This document shows positions 9,375 through 17,552 of a stretch of 58,689 nucleotides of DNA, one piece after another; positions within the stretch are counted from its first letter, which is position 1, and each line of letters opens with the position of its first letter. The notes beneath the pieces are model-generated. The model ran no database searches and had not been told where the DNA came from. It saw only the letters and a program-made list of their open reading frames with translations. The stretch spans positions 1-58,689 of the forward strand of contig NZ_CACRUY010000035.1 of NCBI RefSeq assembly GCF_902652685.1. Reading direction: 5' to 3'. Position numbers and translations under genes: made by a program. The DNA comes from Mycobacterium sp. Marseille-P9652 (lineage in GTDB: Bacteria > Actinomycetota > Actinomycetes > Mycobacteriales > Mycobacteriaceae).

Positions 9375-10465
9375 GAGTGCTGCCCCAGGTCGTGGGCCAG
9401 CACCTCGGCCGACGGGGTCAGCCGGCGGCGGGTGTCGACGGCGATCACCTGCCAGTCGACGCGGTCGTACTCGTCGAACTTGCGGCGCGCCCGTTCGCGC
9501 GCCTTCTCCGGGGCGCCGTGGTGAACCCCCTGGGGCGCATGGGTGATCAGGCCCGGCGGCATCGGGATGCCATACAGCGAACCGCCGTGGAAGAACGCGA
9601 TCTCGTCGAAGTCGACGTTGCGGTGATACCACGGGGTACGTTCCGTGCCGGGCACGCCCTCGGCGGGCTTGGGCAGGAAGTTCATCACGTACACGCCCGT
9701 GGCTTGCATGAACAGGTGCACCGTCGGCGGCAGGTGCACGCTGTCGGACGTGACGACGTTGTAGTCGGCGATGTTGAAGGTGAACGGGAAGTTGTCCCCG
9801 CGCCAGCCCTCCACGTCCAGCGGATTGTGTTGGTAGTACAGCGTTGTCGGGCCGCCCTCGTGAAAGAGCCGCACCTCGTACTCGTCGCGGCCGTCATCGT
9901 CGGACGGGGCGGGTTCGGGGATGGTCGCCTGCGACGGGTCGAAGGGAAAATGCCGGCCCAGCGTGCCGGGCGGCGGGACCCGCAGTTCGTCGGTGGTCTC
10001 CACCATCAGCAGCGTTGTCTCGCCGTCGGGCACCTGCCGCCAGGTGCACGCCTTGGGGATGTACACCCAGTCGCCCTCGCGGTAGGGCAGCGGCCCGAAC
10101 TCGGTCTCGGCCACGCCGCTGCCGCGGTGGACGAACCACAGGAGGTCGCCGTCGACATGGCGCGCGTAGTACGGCATCGCCTCGTGGCGGCGGCTCAAGA
10201 AGATCCGGCAGTCCTCGTTGCTGAACAGCAGCAGCGGTCCGCCGTCGGCATCGGTCGCGTCGCTCGGCTTGAGCTCGCTGGACAGGACATCGACGGGCCG
10301 CAGCGGGCCGACGGCCCGGTAGGCGGTGGGGTCGTGGCGCCGATACATGTTGGCGGTCCGGCCGGTGAACCCGCCGCGCCCCAGTTCGTCGTCCTTGAGG
10401 CCGGCGAGGTCGGCGTGCAGGCGCCGCGGGGTGCGGCCTTTGCGCAGGTGGACGAAGGATTCCAT
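9371..10465 (-). CDS. Homogentisate 1,2-dioxygenase-like cupin
   Basis: A 364-residue double-cupin protein of the homogentisate dioxygenase superfamily. The C-terminal cupin has WYHRNVDFDE (His281 and nearby acids) and THAPQGVHHG (His315/316), the places where HGD binds Fe(II). Real HGDs run about 430-440 residues and read HRNxMSE at this point, so this is a shorter, divergent subfamily and homogentisate need not be the substrate. It is the first gene of the operon, with GGGAG upstream of the ATG and an inverted repeat 45 bases upstream. No tyrosine-catabolism genes (hydroxyphenylpyruvate dioxygenase, fumarylacetoacetase) are nearby. Confidence 0.8.
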   Translation of the reverse strand: MESFVHLRKGRTPRRLHADLAGLKDDELGRGGFTGRTANMYRRHDPTAYRAVGPLRPVDVLSSELKPSDATDADGGPLLLFSNEDCRIFLSRRHEAMPYYARHVDGDLLWFVHRGSGVAETEFGPLPYREGDWVYIPKACTWRQVPDGETTLLMVETTDELRVPPPGTLGRHFPFDPSQATIPEPAPSDDDGRDEYEVRLFHEGGPTTLYYQHNPLDVEGWRGDNFPFTFNIADYNVVTSDSVHLPPTVHLFMQATGVYVMNFLPKPAEGVPGTERTPWYHRNVDFDEIAFFHGGSLYGIPMPPGLITHAPQGVHHGAPEKARERARRKFDEYDRVDWQVIAVDTRRRLTPSAEVLAHDLGQHS

Positions 10466-10509
10466 GGAAGCTCCCAGGCTTGATCCGGTAACGACGCCGA
10501 CTAGAACTG

Positions 10510-10525
10510 AAAGTGACGTTACTTT
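10510..10525. promoter_or_regulatory. Palindromic operator of the 2914-10465 operon (candidate)
   Basis: AAAGTGACGTTACTTT is an inverted repeat with arms AAAGT and ACTTT around ACGT. It lies 45 bases upstream of the first gene. Its length and symmetry suit a TetR dimer, and the operon encodes a TetR protein. Confidence 0.6.
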
Positions 10526-10656
10526 TCTTTCTGAGGTGGCACAAGGGCGGAGTCAGTGTCTTCGGCTCGTCGACCTGTTCGCGAGACGTAACTCAGCGCG
10601 ATGCGTCTCGGCGCGTCGTCGCGGACGTTGACGTGTCGTGGAGAGGGCCTGGGTCG

Positions 10657-11628
10657 TCAGTCGCGCACGCGCAGCACGACTTTGCCCTTGGCCGTGCGGT
10701 TTTCCAGGGACGCCACCGCGGCGGCGGCCTCGTCGAGCGGGTGGACCACCGGCTCGGGCGGGGGCAGCTCGCCGGTGCTGAGCAGGCGCTCGAGGCCGGC
10801 CCACTGCTCGGTCAGCGCGCCCGGGTGCGTCGCGGCCCACGCGCCCCAGCCGACGCCGACGACGTCGATGTTGTTGAGCAGCAACCGGTTTACCTTGACC
10901 GTGGGGATCTCGCCCCCCGTGAAGCCGATCACCAGCAGGCGCCCACCGGGCGCGAGCGAGCGTAGGGAATCGGTGAACCGGTCGCCGCCGACCGGGTCGA
11001 CGACGATGTCGACGCCGCGCCCGTTCGTCAGCTCCTTCACCGCGTCCTTGAACCCCTCGGCCAGCACCACATCCGTTGCGCCCGCGGCGGTGGCCACCTC
11101 GCCCTTGTCCGGCGTGCTGACCACCGCGATGACGCGCGACGCGCCGAGCACCGACGCCAGCCTCAGCGCCGACGTTCCAATTCCGCCGGCCGCCCCGTGC
11201 ACCAGCACGCTCTCGCCGTGGGCCAGGCGGCCGCGCACGGTCAGCGCGAAGTAGACGGTCAGGTCGTTGAACAGCAGGCCGGCGCCCGCCTCGAAGCTCA
11301 CGTTGTCGGGCAGCTTGAAGGCCCGGTCGGGGGACAGCACCGCGACCTCCGCCATGCCGCCGGTGAGCATGGTCAGGCCCACCACCCGGTCGCCGGGACC
11401 CACCCCCGCCCCCTCGGGCGCGGACCGCACGACGCCCGCGATCTCGGCGCCGAGCACGAACGGCGGGTCCGGGCGGTATTGATACAGCCCGCGCGTCAGC
11501 AGCGCATCGGGAAACGCCACACCGGCCGCGTGCACCTCCACGACCACGCCGTCACCGTTGGGTTCGTCCACCTCCGACACTTCGATTGCTTCCGGACCGT
11601 CCAGCCGAGTCACCCGTGCCGCGCGCAT
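10657..11628 (-). CDS. fadB4: Quinone oxidoreductase-like MDR protein FadB4
   Basis: A 323-residue medium-chain reductase/dehydrogenase of the zeta-crystallin/quinone oxidoreductase type. VLVHGAAGGIGTSALRLA is the NAD(P)H-binding AAxGGVG-type loop, and no structural zinc cysteines are present. The sequence is collinear with M. tuberculosis FadB4 (Rv3141) as I recall it, including AGVAFPDALLTRGLYQYRPDPPFVLGAE in pieces. Despite its name it is not a FadB hydratase. It is preceded on the same strand by the AcuI-like gene, 22 bases away. Confidence 0.9.
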   Translation of the reverse strand: MRAARVTRLDGPEAIEVSEVDEPNGDGVVVEVHAAGVAFPDALLTRGLYQYRPDPPFVLGAEIAGVVRSAPEGAGVGPGDRVVGLTMLTGGMAEVAVLSPDRAFKLPDNVSFEAGAGLLFNDLTVYFALTVRGRLAHGESVLVHGAAGGIGTSALRLASVLGASRVIAVVSTPDKGEVATAAGATDVVLAEGFKDAVKELTNGRGVDIVVDPVGGDRFTDSLRSLAPGGRLLVIGFTGGEIPTVKVNRLLLNNIDVVGVGWGAWAATHPGALTEQWAGLERLLSTGELPPPEPVVHPLDEAAAAVASLENRTAKGKVVLRVRD

Positions 11629-11650
11629 GACCGCAGAGCCTACTGTCGGC

Positions 11651-12649
11651 TCAGAACCCGCCCGCGACCCGCACCACGGCCCGGCCGGTGAACGCCCCGT
11701 CGCGCAGCTGGTCCAGCACGCCGACGACGTCCTTGACGTCGACCTCGCTGGTGAGGGCGTCGAGATGCCGGGGGCGCAACGAATCGCCGAGCAGCGCCCA
11801 CAGCTTGCGCCGCTTGTCGATGGGCAGTTGCACCGAATCCATCCCGAGCAGTGCGATGCCGCGCAGGATGAACGGCATCACCGTCGTGTGCAGCGCCGCG
11901 CCACCGGTGAGGCCGCTGCAGGCGACGGCGCCGCCGTAGTCGACGGTGCTCAGCACGTCGGCCAGCGTCGCCCCGCCCACGCAGTCGACGGCGGCCGCCC
12001 AGCGCGCCTTCGCCAGCGGACGCGGCTTCGCGTCGGGGTCGGCGGGCAACCGGCCGATAACCTCCGCGGCGCCAAGCTCTTTCAAAAGCCCGGCCGCCTT
12101 CTCCTTGCCGGTCGAGGCCACCACCCGGTAGCCGGCGGCCGCCAGCAGATCGACGCTCACCGACCCGACACCCCCCGAGGCGCCGGTGACCACGACCGAA
12201 CCCGCCCCCGGCTCGACCCCCCAATCAATGAGCGCCTGAACGCTCATCGCGGCGGTGAAGCCGGCGGTCCCGATGGCGGCGCCCTCGCGGGGGCTCAACG
12301 ATCCGAGGGACACCACCTGGTCGTCGGGCAGCCGGGCATATTCGGCGTAGCCGCCGTGGTGGCCGGTGCCGATCTGATAGCCGTGCGCCAGCACCTTGTC
12401 GCCGACGGCGAACTCGGGGGATTGGGAGTCGACGACCTCGCCCGTCAGGTCGATGCCCGGCACCACCGGATAGCTGCGGACCACGCCGCCGTTCGGCGTC
12501 AACGCGAGCGCGTCCTTGAAGTTGACGCTCGAATACAGCACCCGGATCGTCACCTCGCCGGGTGGAAGATCGTCGGGGGTCAGGGCCTCGACCGAAGCCG
12601 TGATCCGGTCACCGTCCTGGCGCGCGACGAGCGCTTGAAACGTGTCCAT
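11651..12649 (-). CDS. AcuI/YhdH-type NADPH-dependent acryloyl-CoA reductase-like protein
   Basis: A 332-residue MDR enzyme of the YhdH/AcuI subfamily, recognised by LYSSVNFKDALAL near the N-terminus, YPVVPGIDLTGEV, and the cofactor loop VTGASGGVGSVSVDLL. Family members reduce acryloyl-CoA to propionyl-CoA with NADPH, or reduce small enones. It begins 22 bases before the divergent aldo-keto reductase and is followed at once by fadB4, so the two reductases probably form a transcription unit. I do not recall it at this point in M. tuberculosis, where fadE23 and fadB4 are neighbours. Confidence 0.85.
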   Translation of the reverse strand: MDTFQALVARQDGDRITASVEALTPDDLPPGEVTIRVLYSSVNFKDALALTPNGGVVRSYPVVPGIDLTGEVVDSQSPEFAVGDKVLAHGYQIGTGHHGGYAEYARLPDDQVVSLGSLSPREGAAIGTAGFTAAMSVQALIDWGVEPGAGSVVVTGASGGVGSVSVDLLAAAGYRVVASTGKEKAAGLLKELGAAEVIGRLPADPDAKPRPLAKARWAAAVDCVGGATLADVLSTVDYGGAVACSGLTGGAALHTTVMPFILRGIALLGMDSVQLPIDKRRKLWALLGDSLRPRHLDALTSEVDVKDVVGVLDQLRDGAFTGRAVVRVAGGF

Positions 12650-12671
12650 CCCTTGACGCTAGCCTCAGGAC

Positions 12672-13529
12672 ATGGATCCCTTTCCACTCGGTCGCTTCTC
12701 GGTCGCGCGCATCGGCTACGGCGCGATGCAACTGCCGGGCCCGAACGTGTTCGGGCCGCCGCGGGACCGCGACGAGGCGCTGGCGGTGCTCCGGCGGGCG
12801 GTCGAACTCGGTGTCAACCACATTGACACCGCGCAGTTCTACGGGCCCGACGTGGCCAACGAGCTCATCCGGGAGGCGCTGCATCCCTACCCGGAGAACC
12901 TGGCGCTGGTGAGCAAGGTCGGTGGACGCCGCGACGATGCCGGCGCCTGGCTCCCCGTCGACGAGCCGACCGACCTGCGCCGTGACCTCGAGCAGAATTT
13001 GCGCACGCTCGGCACCGACCAGCTGGCCGCCGTGAACCTGCGCGTGTTCGAAAGCGAAGAGCCGGACGAGTTGTTCGACGAACAACTTTCGGTCATGATC
13101 GCCGCCCGCGATGACGGGCTGATCGGCGGCATCGGGCTGAGCAACATCACCGGCAAGCACCTCGTGCACGCCCTCGAGCGCAACGAGATCGTCTGCGTGC
13201 AAAACGCTTTCAACGTCCTGGACCGATCGTCGCAACCCGTGCTGGAGGAGTGCGCGAGGCGCGGGATCGCCTTCGTCCCGTTCTTCCCGTTGGGCGCGGC
13301 CTTCGTCAGGCCGAACCCGGTGCTGAGCCACCCGCTGATCCGGCAGGTCGCCGAGCGGATCGGGCGCACACCGCCGCAGGTCGCCCTGGCGTGGACGCTG
13401 AGCGTCGCGCCCAACGTCCTGCTGATCCCGGGCACCTCGTCGATCGGGCACCTCGAGGAGAACATGGACGTCGCGTCCATCGACCTGGACTCGGCGACGC
13501 TGGAGCAGTTGAACGCGCTCGCGGATTGA
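12672..13529 (+). CDS. Aldo/keto reductase
   Basis: A 285-residue TIM-barrel aldo/keto reductase. Catalytic Asp and Tyr are in HIDTAQFYG and the Lys in VSKVG. Where many family members have the catalytic His (LxxHxP), this one reads AVNLRV, as in the YdbC-like branch. The C-terminal NADPH phosphate-binding strand is LIPGTSSIGHLEEN. It is transcribed away from the AcuI-like gene across a 22-base gap, so the promoters must overlap. Its end faces fadE23 across a large hairpin. Confidence 0.88.
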   Translation: MDPFPLGRFSVARIGYGAMQLPGPNVFGPPRDRDEALAVLRRAVELGVNHIDTAQFYGPDVANELIREALHPYPENLALVSKVGGRRDDAGAWLPVDEPTDLRRDLEQNLRTLGTDQLAAVNLRVFESEEPDELFDEQLSVMIAARDDGLIGGIGLSNITGKHLVHALERNEIVCVQNAFNVLDRSSQPVLEECARRGIAFVPFFPLGAAFVRPNPVLSHPLIRQVAERIGRTPPQVALAWTLSVAPNVLLIPGTSSIGHLEENMDVASIDLDSATLEQLNALAD

Positions 13530-13530
13530 T

Positions 13531-13592
13531 CGCCGAGCGTGCACTGACGGCGAAAAAACGCCCGAATCTCCGCCGCCAGTGCACGTTCGGCG
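13531..13592. terminator. Large inverted repeat between convergent genes
   Basis: The left arm 13531-13552 (CGCCGAGCGTGCACTGACGG CG) and right arm 13571-13592 pair over 22 bases with two non-Watson-Crick positions (one possible G-U), around an 18-base loop. It sits between the stops of the aldo-keto reductase and fadE23, so a bidirectional terminator is likely. The GTGCACTG core may be part of a dispersed mycobacterial intergenic repeat. Confidence 0.6.
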
Positions 13593-13611
13593 CGACGCCC
13601 GAACGCGCCCG

Positions 13612-14817
13612 CTACTTGAGCTCGGCCGACGACAGGCCCAACAGGCGGCGGGCCACCACCAGCTGCTGGATCTGCTGGGTGCCCTCGAAGATGTCGAGGA
13701 TCTTGGAGTCGCGCGCCCATTTCTCCAGCAAGGACTGCTCGGAATAGCCTGCGGTTCCGGACAATTCGACGGTCTTGAGCGTGACGTCGCTGGCCATCCG
13801 GCCGGCCTTGGCCTTGCTCATCGACGCTTCCTTGGAGTTGGGGATCTTGTTGTCGGCCTGCCAGGCGGCGCGCAGCGCCAGCAGGTAGGCGGCCTCCCAG
13901 TCGGCCTCCATCCGCAGGAACTCGGCCGCCGCGGCGCTCTGCACGTGTGACGGCTTGTCGTAGGAGATCTCCACCCCCGCCTCGGTGAGGATTCGGCGGA
14001 TCTCCTCCAGCGCGGCGCGCCCGACCCCGATGGCCATGGCGGCCACGATCGGCCGGGTGTTGTCGAAGGTCTCCAGGACCCCCGAAAATCCCTTGCCCTC
14101 TTCGACTTCCGGGTTGCCGAGCAGGTTCTCCTTCGGGATGCGGACGTTGTCGAACCGGATCGCCGCCGTGTCGGAGCCCTTGATGCCGAGCTTGCGCTCG
14201 AGCCGCTCGACCGTGACGCCGGGGTGCTCGCGCGGGACGATGAACGACTTGATGGCCGCGCGGCCCTTCGACTTGTCCAGCGTCGCCCACACCACGATGT
14301 GGGTGGCGCGCGACCCGGCGGTGACGTAGATCTTCTCGCCGTTGATGACGTACTCGTCGCCGTCGAGCTTCGCGGTGGTGGACACGGCCGCCGAGTCCGA
14401 CCCGAAGCCCGGCTCGGTGATCGCCATCGCCGCCCACACCTGGCCCAGGCGCTCCAGTTGCTCGTCCGTCGCCACGGCGGAGATGGCCGCGTTGCCGAGG
14501 CCCTGGTACGGAACCGACAGCATCATCGCGACGTCGCCCCAGCTGGCCTCCAGCGTCTGCAGCAGCGCGGCCATGTTGGCGCCGTTGCGGTTGGCGCCCT
14601 TGTCGTCGTCCTCGGCGCGCAGCGCGTCGGCCCCGGCGAATTCGAAGGATTCCGAGGCGCCCGCGAACAGGTTGTACAGGGTGTCCAGCTCGACGGGGTA
14701 GGCGTGCTCCGCCAGGTCGTACTTGCGCGCGATCGGCCGCATCAGCTCGGCGGCGCCCTGATGGGTCTTGGTCATCACCGCCTGCAACTTGCGGGGCAGT
14801 TCCAGATTGATTGCCAT
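13612..14817 (-). CDS. fadE23: Acyl-CoA dehydrogenase FadE23
   Basis: A 401-residue flavin acyl-CoA dehydrogenase: MAITEPGFGSDSAAV (FAD contact), LGIKGSDTAAIRFDNVRIP in the beta domain, and AGYSEQSLLEKWARDSKILDIFEGTQQIQ at the C-terminus. Length and position match M. tuberculosis FadE23 (Rv3140). The ATG at 14817 gives MAINLELPRK; the very long upstream extension of this frame is antisense-like shadow. It follows fadE24 by 41 bases on the same strand. Paired FadE proteins in mycobacteria often form heterotetramers, so FadE23/FadE24 may be one enzyme. Confidence 0.92.
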   Translation of the reverse strand: MAINLELPRKLQAVMTKTHQGAAELMRPIARKYDLAEHAYPVELDTLYNLFAGASESFEFAGADALRAEDDDKGANRNGANMAALLQTLEASWGDVAMMLSVPYQGLGNAAISAVATDEQLERLGQVWAAMAITEPGFGSDSAAVSTTAKLDGDEYVINGEKIYVTAGSRATHIVVWATLDKSKGRAAIKSFIVPREHPGVTVERLERKLGIKGSDTAAIRFDNVRIPKENLLGNPEVEEGKGFSGVLETFDNTRPIVAAMAIGVGRAALEEIRRILTEAGVEISYDKPSHVQSAAAAEFLRMEADWEAAYLLALRAAWQADNKIPNSKEASMSKAKAGRMASDVTLKTVELSGTAGYSEQSLLEKWARDSKILDIFEGTQQIQQLVVARRLLGLSSAELK

Positions 14818-14858
14818 GATTGGTCTTTCGGCTCGGGGGAGAAGATTCAGATGACGAC

Positions 14859-16262
14859 TTAGATGACTACGACGCCCTCGGCGACGCCGATGGCCCGCAG
14901 GTCGCGGTACCAGCGTTCGACCGGGTGTTCCTTGGTGAAGCCGTGGCCGCCGAGCAGCTGCACGCCGTCGAGGCCGATCTGCATGCCCTTGTCGGCGCCG
15001 AGGCGCTTGGCCAGCGCGGCTTCCCGGATGAAGGGCAGCCCCTGCTCGGCCCGCGCGGCGCCGCGCCAGGTGATCAGCCGCAGGCCGTCGAGCTCGATCG
15101 CGATGTTGGCGCACATGAACGCCACCGCCTGGCGGCGGGCGATCGGCTCGCCGAAGGCCTCCCGCTCCTTGACGTAGGGGACGACGTAGTCGAGCACCGC
15201 GTGCGAGGTGCCGACGGCGAGCGCCGCCCAACCCAGCCGGGACAGCGCGATCGCCTCGGAGTAGTCGGCATCCGATGCCTCGTCCTCGCCCAGGCGCGCG
15301 CTCAGCGGCACCGACACCCCGGAGAGTTCGACCTGACCCAGCGCCGCGGCGCGGATCCCCATGCTCGGGTCCGGCTTCACGGTCACGCCCTTGGTGGACG
15401 ACTCGACGATGAACAGCGCCGGCTTGCCGTCCAATTGCGCGCCGACGATGAACAACTCGGCGTCGGCGGCCGCGGGAACCAGCGACTTCACCCCCTCGAG
15501 GCGGTAACCGCTCGGGGTGCGCACGGCCGTCGTCTTGAGGTGGGTCGGGTCGAACAGCGGTTGCGGTTCGGCGATGGCCACGCACGCCTGGGGAACGTTC
15601 TCGCCGGCGAACTCGTGGAGGTAGGTCGCCTGCTGGTCGGCGCTGCCCCAGTGCGTCAGCGCGGACGCGACGCCGCCGGGCGCCAGGATCGGCAGCGCCA
15701 GCCCCATGTCGCCGTAGGCGAGTGCCTCGGCCACCAGCACGTTGGTCACGCTGGAGCGGTGTTCGGCGATGCCGTCGAAGTCCTCGGGGATGTTGACCGC
15801 GGTGATGCCCAGTTCCGCCGCCTTGGCGATCAGGTCGCGGGGATAGCTCGCCGCTTCGTCGGCCCCGGCCGCGGCCGGTCGCAGGATTTCCTCGGCGAAC
15901 TCGTCGACGGTCTCGACGATCATCTTCTGGTCGTCGTCGGGGGTCAGGTCGAAGTAGTCCCTGCCGCTCGACTTCAGCCGGGTCGGCCCCCCGCGCAGGC
16001 TCTGCACCCGCTTGAACTGACGCGACGTCGCCGCCGCAGTCGAAAAGACCGTCTTGGTGCCGTAGCGCAGGCCCCGGTTGAGGGGATCGCGCAGGTGGTA
16101 TTTGTCCAGGAATTCCTGCCCGACCAGCGGGGTGAGCAGCGCGATCGCGATGTCGACGGCTGTCCGCCTGTGCCGTTGCAGGCCGACGCCGTTTTCGGCG
16201 CCGCGCCGTGTGGGGCGGGAGGATTTTGCTTGCTTGTTCGAACCGGAAAGAGTTTCGGTCAT
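14859..16262 (-). CDS. fadE24: Acyl-CoA dehydrogenase FadE24
   Basis: A 467-residue acyl-CoA dehydrogenase with an N-terminal extension of about 100 residues (SGSNKQAKSSRPTRRG, then a helical region) before the dehydrogenase core DLTPDDDQKMIVETVDEFAE. ACVAIAEPQPLFDP replaces the usual glycine-rich FAD segment, and LLGGHGFTKEHPVERWYRD ends the protein. Length and order match M. tuberculosis FadE24 (Rv3139). A perfect 24-bp palindrome lies 37 bases upstream of the ATG, pointing to control by a dedicated repressor. The degenerate FAD segment suggests it may be the non-catalytic subunit of a FadE23/24 pair. Confidence 0.92.
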   Translation of the reverse strand: MTETLSGSNKQAKSSRPTRRGAENGVGLQRHRRTAVDIAIALLTPLVGQEFLDKYHLRDPLNRGLRYGTKTVFSTAAATSRQFKRVQSLRGGPTRLKSSGRDYFDLTPDDDQKMIVETVDEFAEEILRPAAAGADEAASYPRDLIAKAAELGITAVNIPEDFDGIAEHRSSVTNVLVAEALAYGDMGLALPILAPGGVASALTHWGSADQQATYLHEFAGENVPQACVAIAEPQPLFDPTHLKTTAVRTPSGYRLEGVKSLVPAAADAELFIVGAQLDGKPALFIVESSTKGVTVKPDPSMGIRAAALGQVELSGVSVPLSARLGEDEASDADYSEAIALSRLGWAALAVGTSHAVLDYVVPYVKEREAFGEPIARRQAVAFMCANIAIELDGLRLITWRGAARAEQGLPFIREAALAKRLGADKGMQIGLDGVQLLGGHGFTKEHPVERWYRDLRAIGVAEGVVVI

Positions 16263-16298
16263 GTGTGCAGCCTCGGTCGTTGGGGCGATGCGATAAGT

Positions 16299-16322
16299 CT
16301 ATCTTACTCCGGAGTAAGATAG
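16299..16322. promoter_or_regulatory. Perfect 24-bp palindrome, fadE24 operator candidate
   Basis: The left half CTATCTTACTCC is followed by its exact reverse complement. It lies between the end of hisN and the start of fadE24, in promoter position for fadE24-fadE23. Length and perfection suit a TetR-family dimer pair. The regulator is not in the window as far as I can tell. Confidence 0.75.
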
Positions 16323-16344
16323 TAGGACCACGTTGTTAACTAAT

Positions 16345-17124
16345 TCACAACGCCAAGCTGTCGAGCACCCGGCGCTGCAGCACGCCGTTCGTGGCGACCG
16401 CGCTCCCGCGGTGCGGCCCGGCGGTGCCGTCCAGCCCGGTCAGCACGCCGCCCGCCTCGCGCACCAGGACGTCCAGCGCCGCGAGGTCCCACACCGAGAC
16501 CTCCGGCTCGGCGGCGATGTCGACCGCCCCCTCGGCGAGGAGGCAATAGGAGAGGAAGTCGCCGAACGCGCGCACCCGCCACACCGCGTCGGTGAGCGCG
16601 ATGAAGCGTTCCCGCAGGCCCCGCTGCGCCCATCCGGAGAGGCTGGAAAACGACAGGCTGGCCGAACCCAGTTCGGACACCGAGGACACCGACAGCCGTC
16701 GCGGCGGCGCCCCGGCCACCGCGACGAACGCGCCGCGCCCGCGCGCCGCCCACCACCGGCGTTGCAGCGCCGGCGCGCTCACCGCACCGACGGTCGGGAC
16801 GCCGTCTTCGAGCAGCGCGATCAGGCTGGCCCACACCGGCACCCCGCGAACAAAGTTCTTGGTGCCGTCGATCGGGTCGATCACCCACTGCCGCCCCGAG
16901 AACGTGGTGGTGCCGCCGAACTCCTCGCCGACGACGGCGTCGTCCGGACGTTCGCGGGCGAGCGTCTCGCGCAGGTCGGTTTCGACCGCGCGGTCGGCGT
17001 CGGTCACCGGCGTCAGGTCGGGTTTGGTGTCGACGCGCAGGTCGAGCGCCCCGAAGCGGGCCGAGGTCAGCGTGTCGGCCCGGTCGGCGAGCGTCAGGAC
17101 CAGCGTCAGATCGTCCGGCGTCAT
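16345..17124 (-). CDS. hisN: Inositol-monophosphatase-family phosphatase HisN
   Basis: A 259-residue Mg-dependent phosphatase. Metal-binding residues are visible in VGEEFGG (Glu67/68), [11 protein letters not shown] (Asp83, Asp86) and [11 protein letters not shown]. It matches M. tuberculosis Rv3137, reported as the histidinol-phosphate phosphatase HisN, and lies beside fadE24 as there. The pflA-like gene (Rv3138) I would expect between them is absent. Stop and the fadE24 operator region are adjacent, so fadE24 has its own promoter. Confidence 0.88.
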   Translation of the reverse strand: MTPDDLTLVLTLADRADTLTSARFGALDLRVDTKPDLTPVTDADRAVETDLRETLARERPDDAVVGEEFGGTTTFSGRQWVIDPIDGTKNFVRGVPVWASLIALLEDGVPTVGAVSAPALQRRWWAARGRGAFVAVAGAPPRRLSVSSVSELGSASLSFSSLSGWAQRGLRERFIALTDAVWRVRAFGDFLSYCLLAEGAVDIAAEPEVSVWDLAALDVLVREAGGVLTGLDGTAGPHRGSAVATNGVLQRRVLDSLAL

Positions 17125-17216
17125 GGGCGCTGACCCTGGTAAAGCACTGCATCGTCGGGGGCGCGGCTCATGTGAGCAGTCCTACCACTGCCGCTCGCGC
17201 GCCCTACTATGGCCGG

Positions 17217-17546
17217 GTGTGGGAATTCGGTGTGCTGATCCTGTTGGCGGGTGTCCTCGTGGTGCTCCTCATCCAGCGTTTCGGGCCGCACGGACCGCGG
17301 GGTGAGGTGCTGAACGGGACGCTGCTGGTGACCGGCGTCAGCCCCCGCCCCGAGGCCACCGGCGAGCAGTTCGTCACCATCGCCGGCGTCATCAACGGGC
17401 CCAGTGTCAGCGAGCACGAGGTGTACGCGCGCATGGCGGTCGACGTCGACCAATGGCCGAGCGTGGGCCAGCTGCTGCCGGTGGTGTACTCCCCGAAGAA
17501 CCCGGACAAGTGGAGTCTCGCCCCGGCCGTACCCCCTGCGGCCTAG
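17217..17546 (+). CDS. Small single-pass membrane protein, probably leaderless
   Basis: From the GTG at 17217 the protein has 109 residues: a transmembrane helix right at the start (VLILLAGVLVVLLIQRF), then an extracytoplasmic or cytoplasmic soluble domain with GTLLVTGVSP and LLPVVYSPKNPDKWSLAP. I chose this start because TACTAT (17205-17210) is a good -10 element and ends 6 bases before the GTG, the layout of mycobacterial leaderless genes. A GTG at 17172 in frame would add 15 residues but lies upstream of that promoter. Function unknown. It converges on the PPE gene. Confidence 0.7.
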   Translation: MWEFGVLILLAGVLVVLLIQRFGPHGPRGEVLNGTLLVTGVSPRPEATGEQFVTIAGVINGPSVSEHEVYARMAVDVDQWPSVGQLLPVVYSPKNPDKWSLAPAVPPAA

Positions 17547-17552
17547 CAGCTC

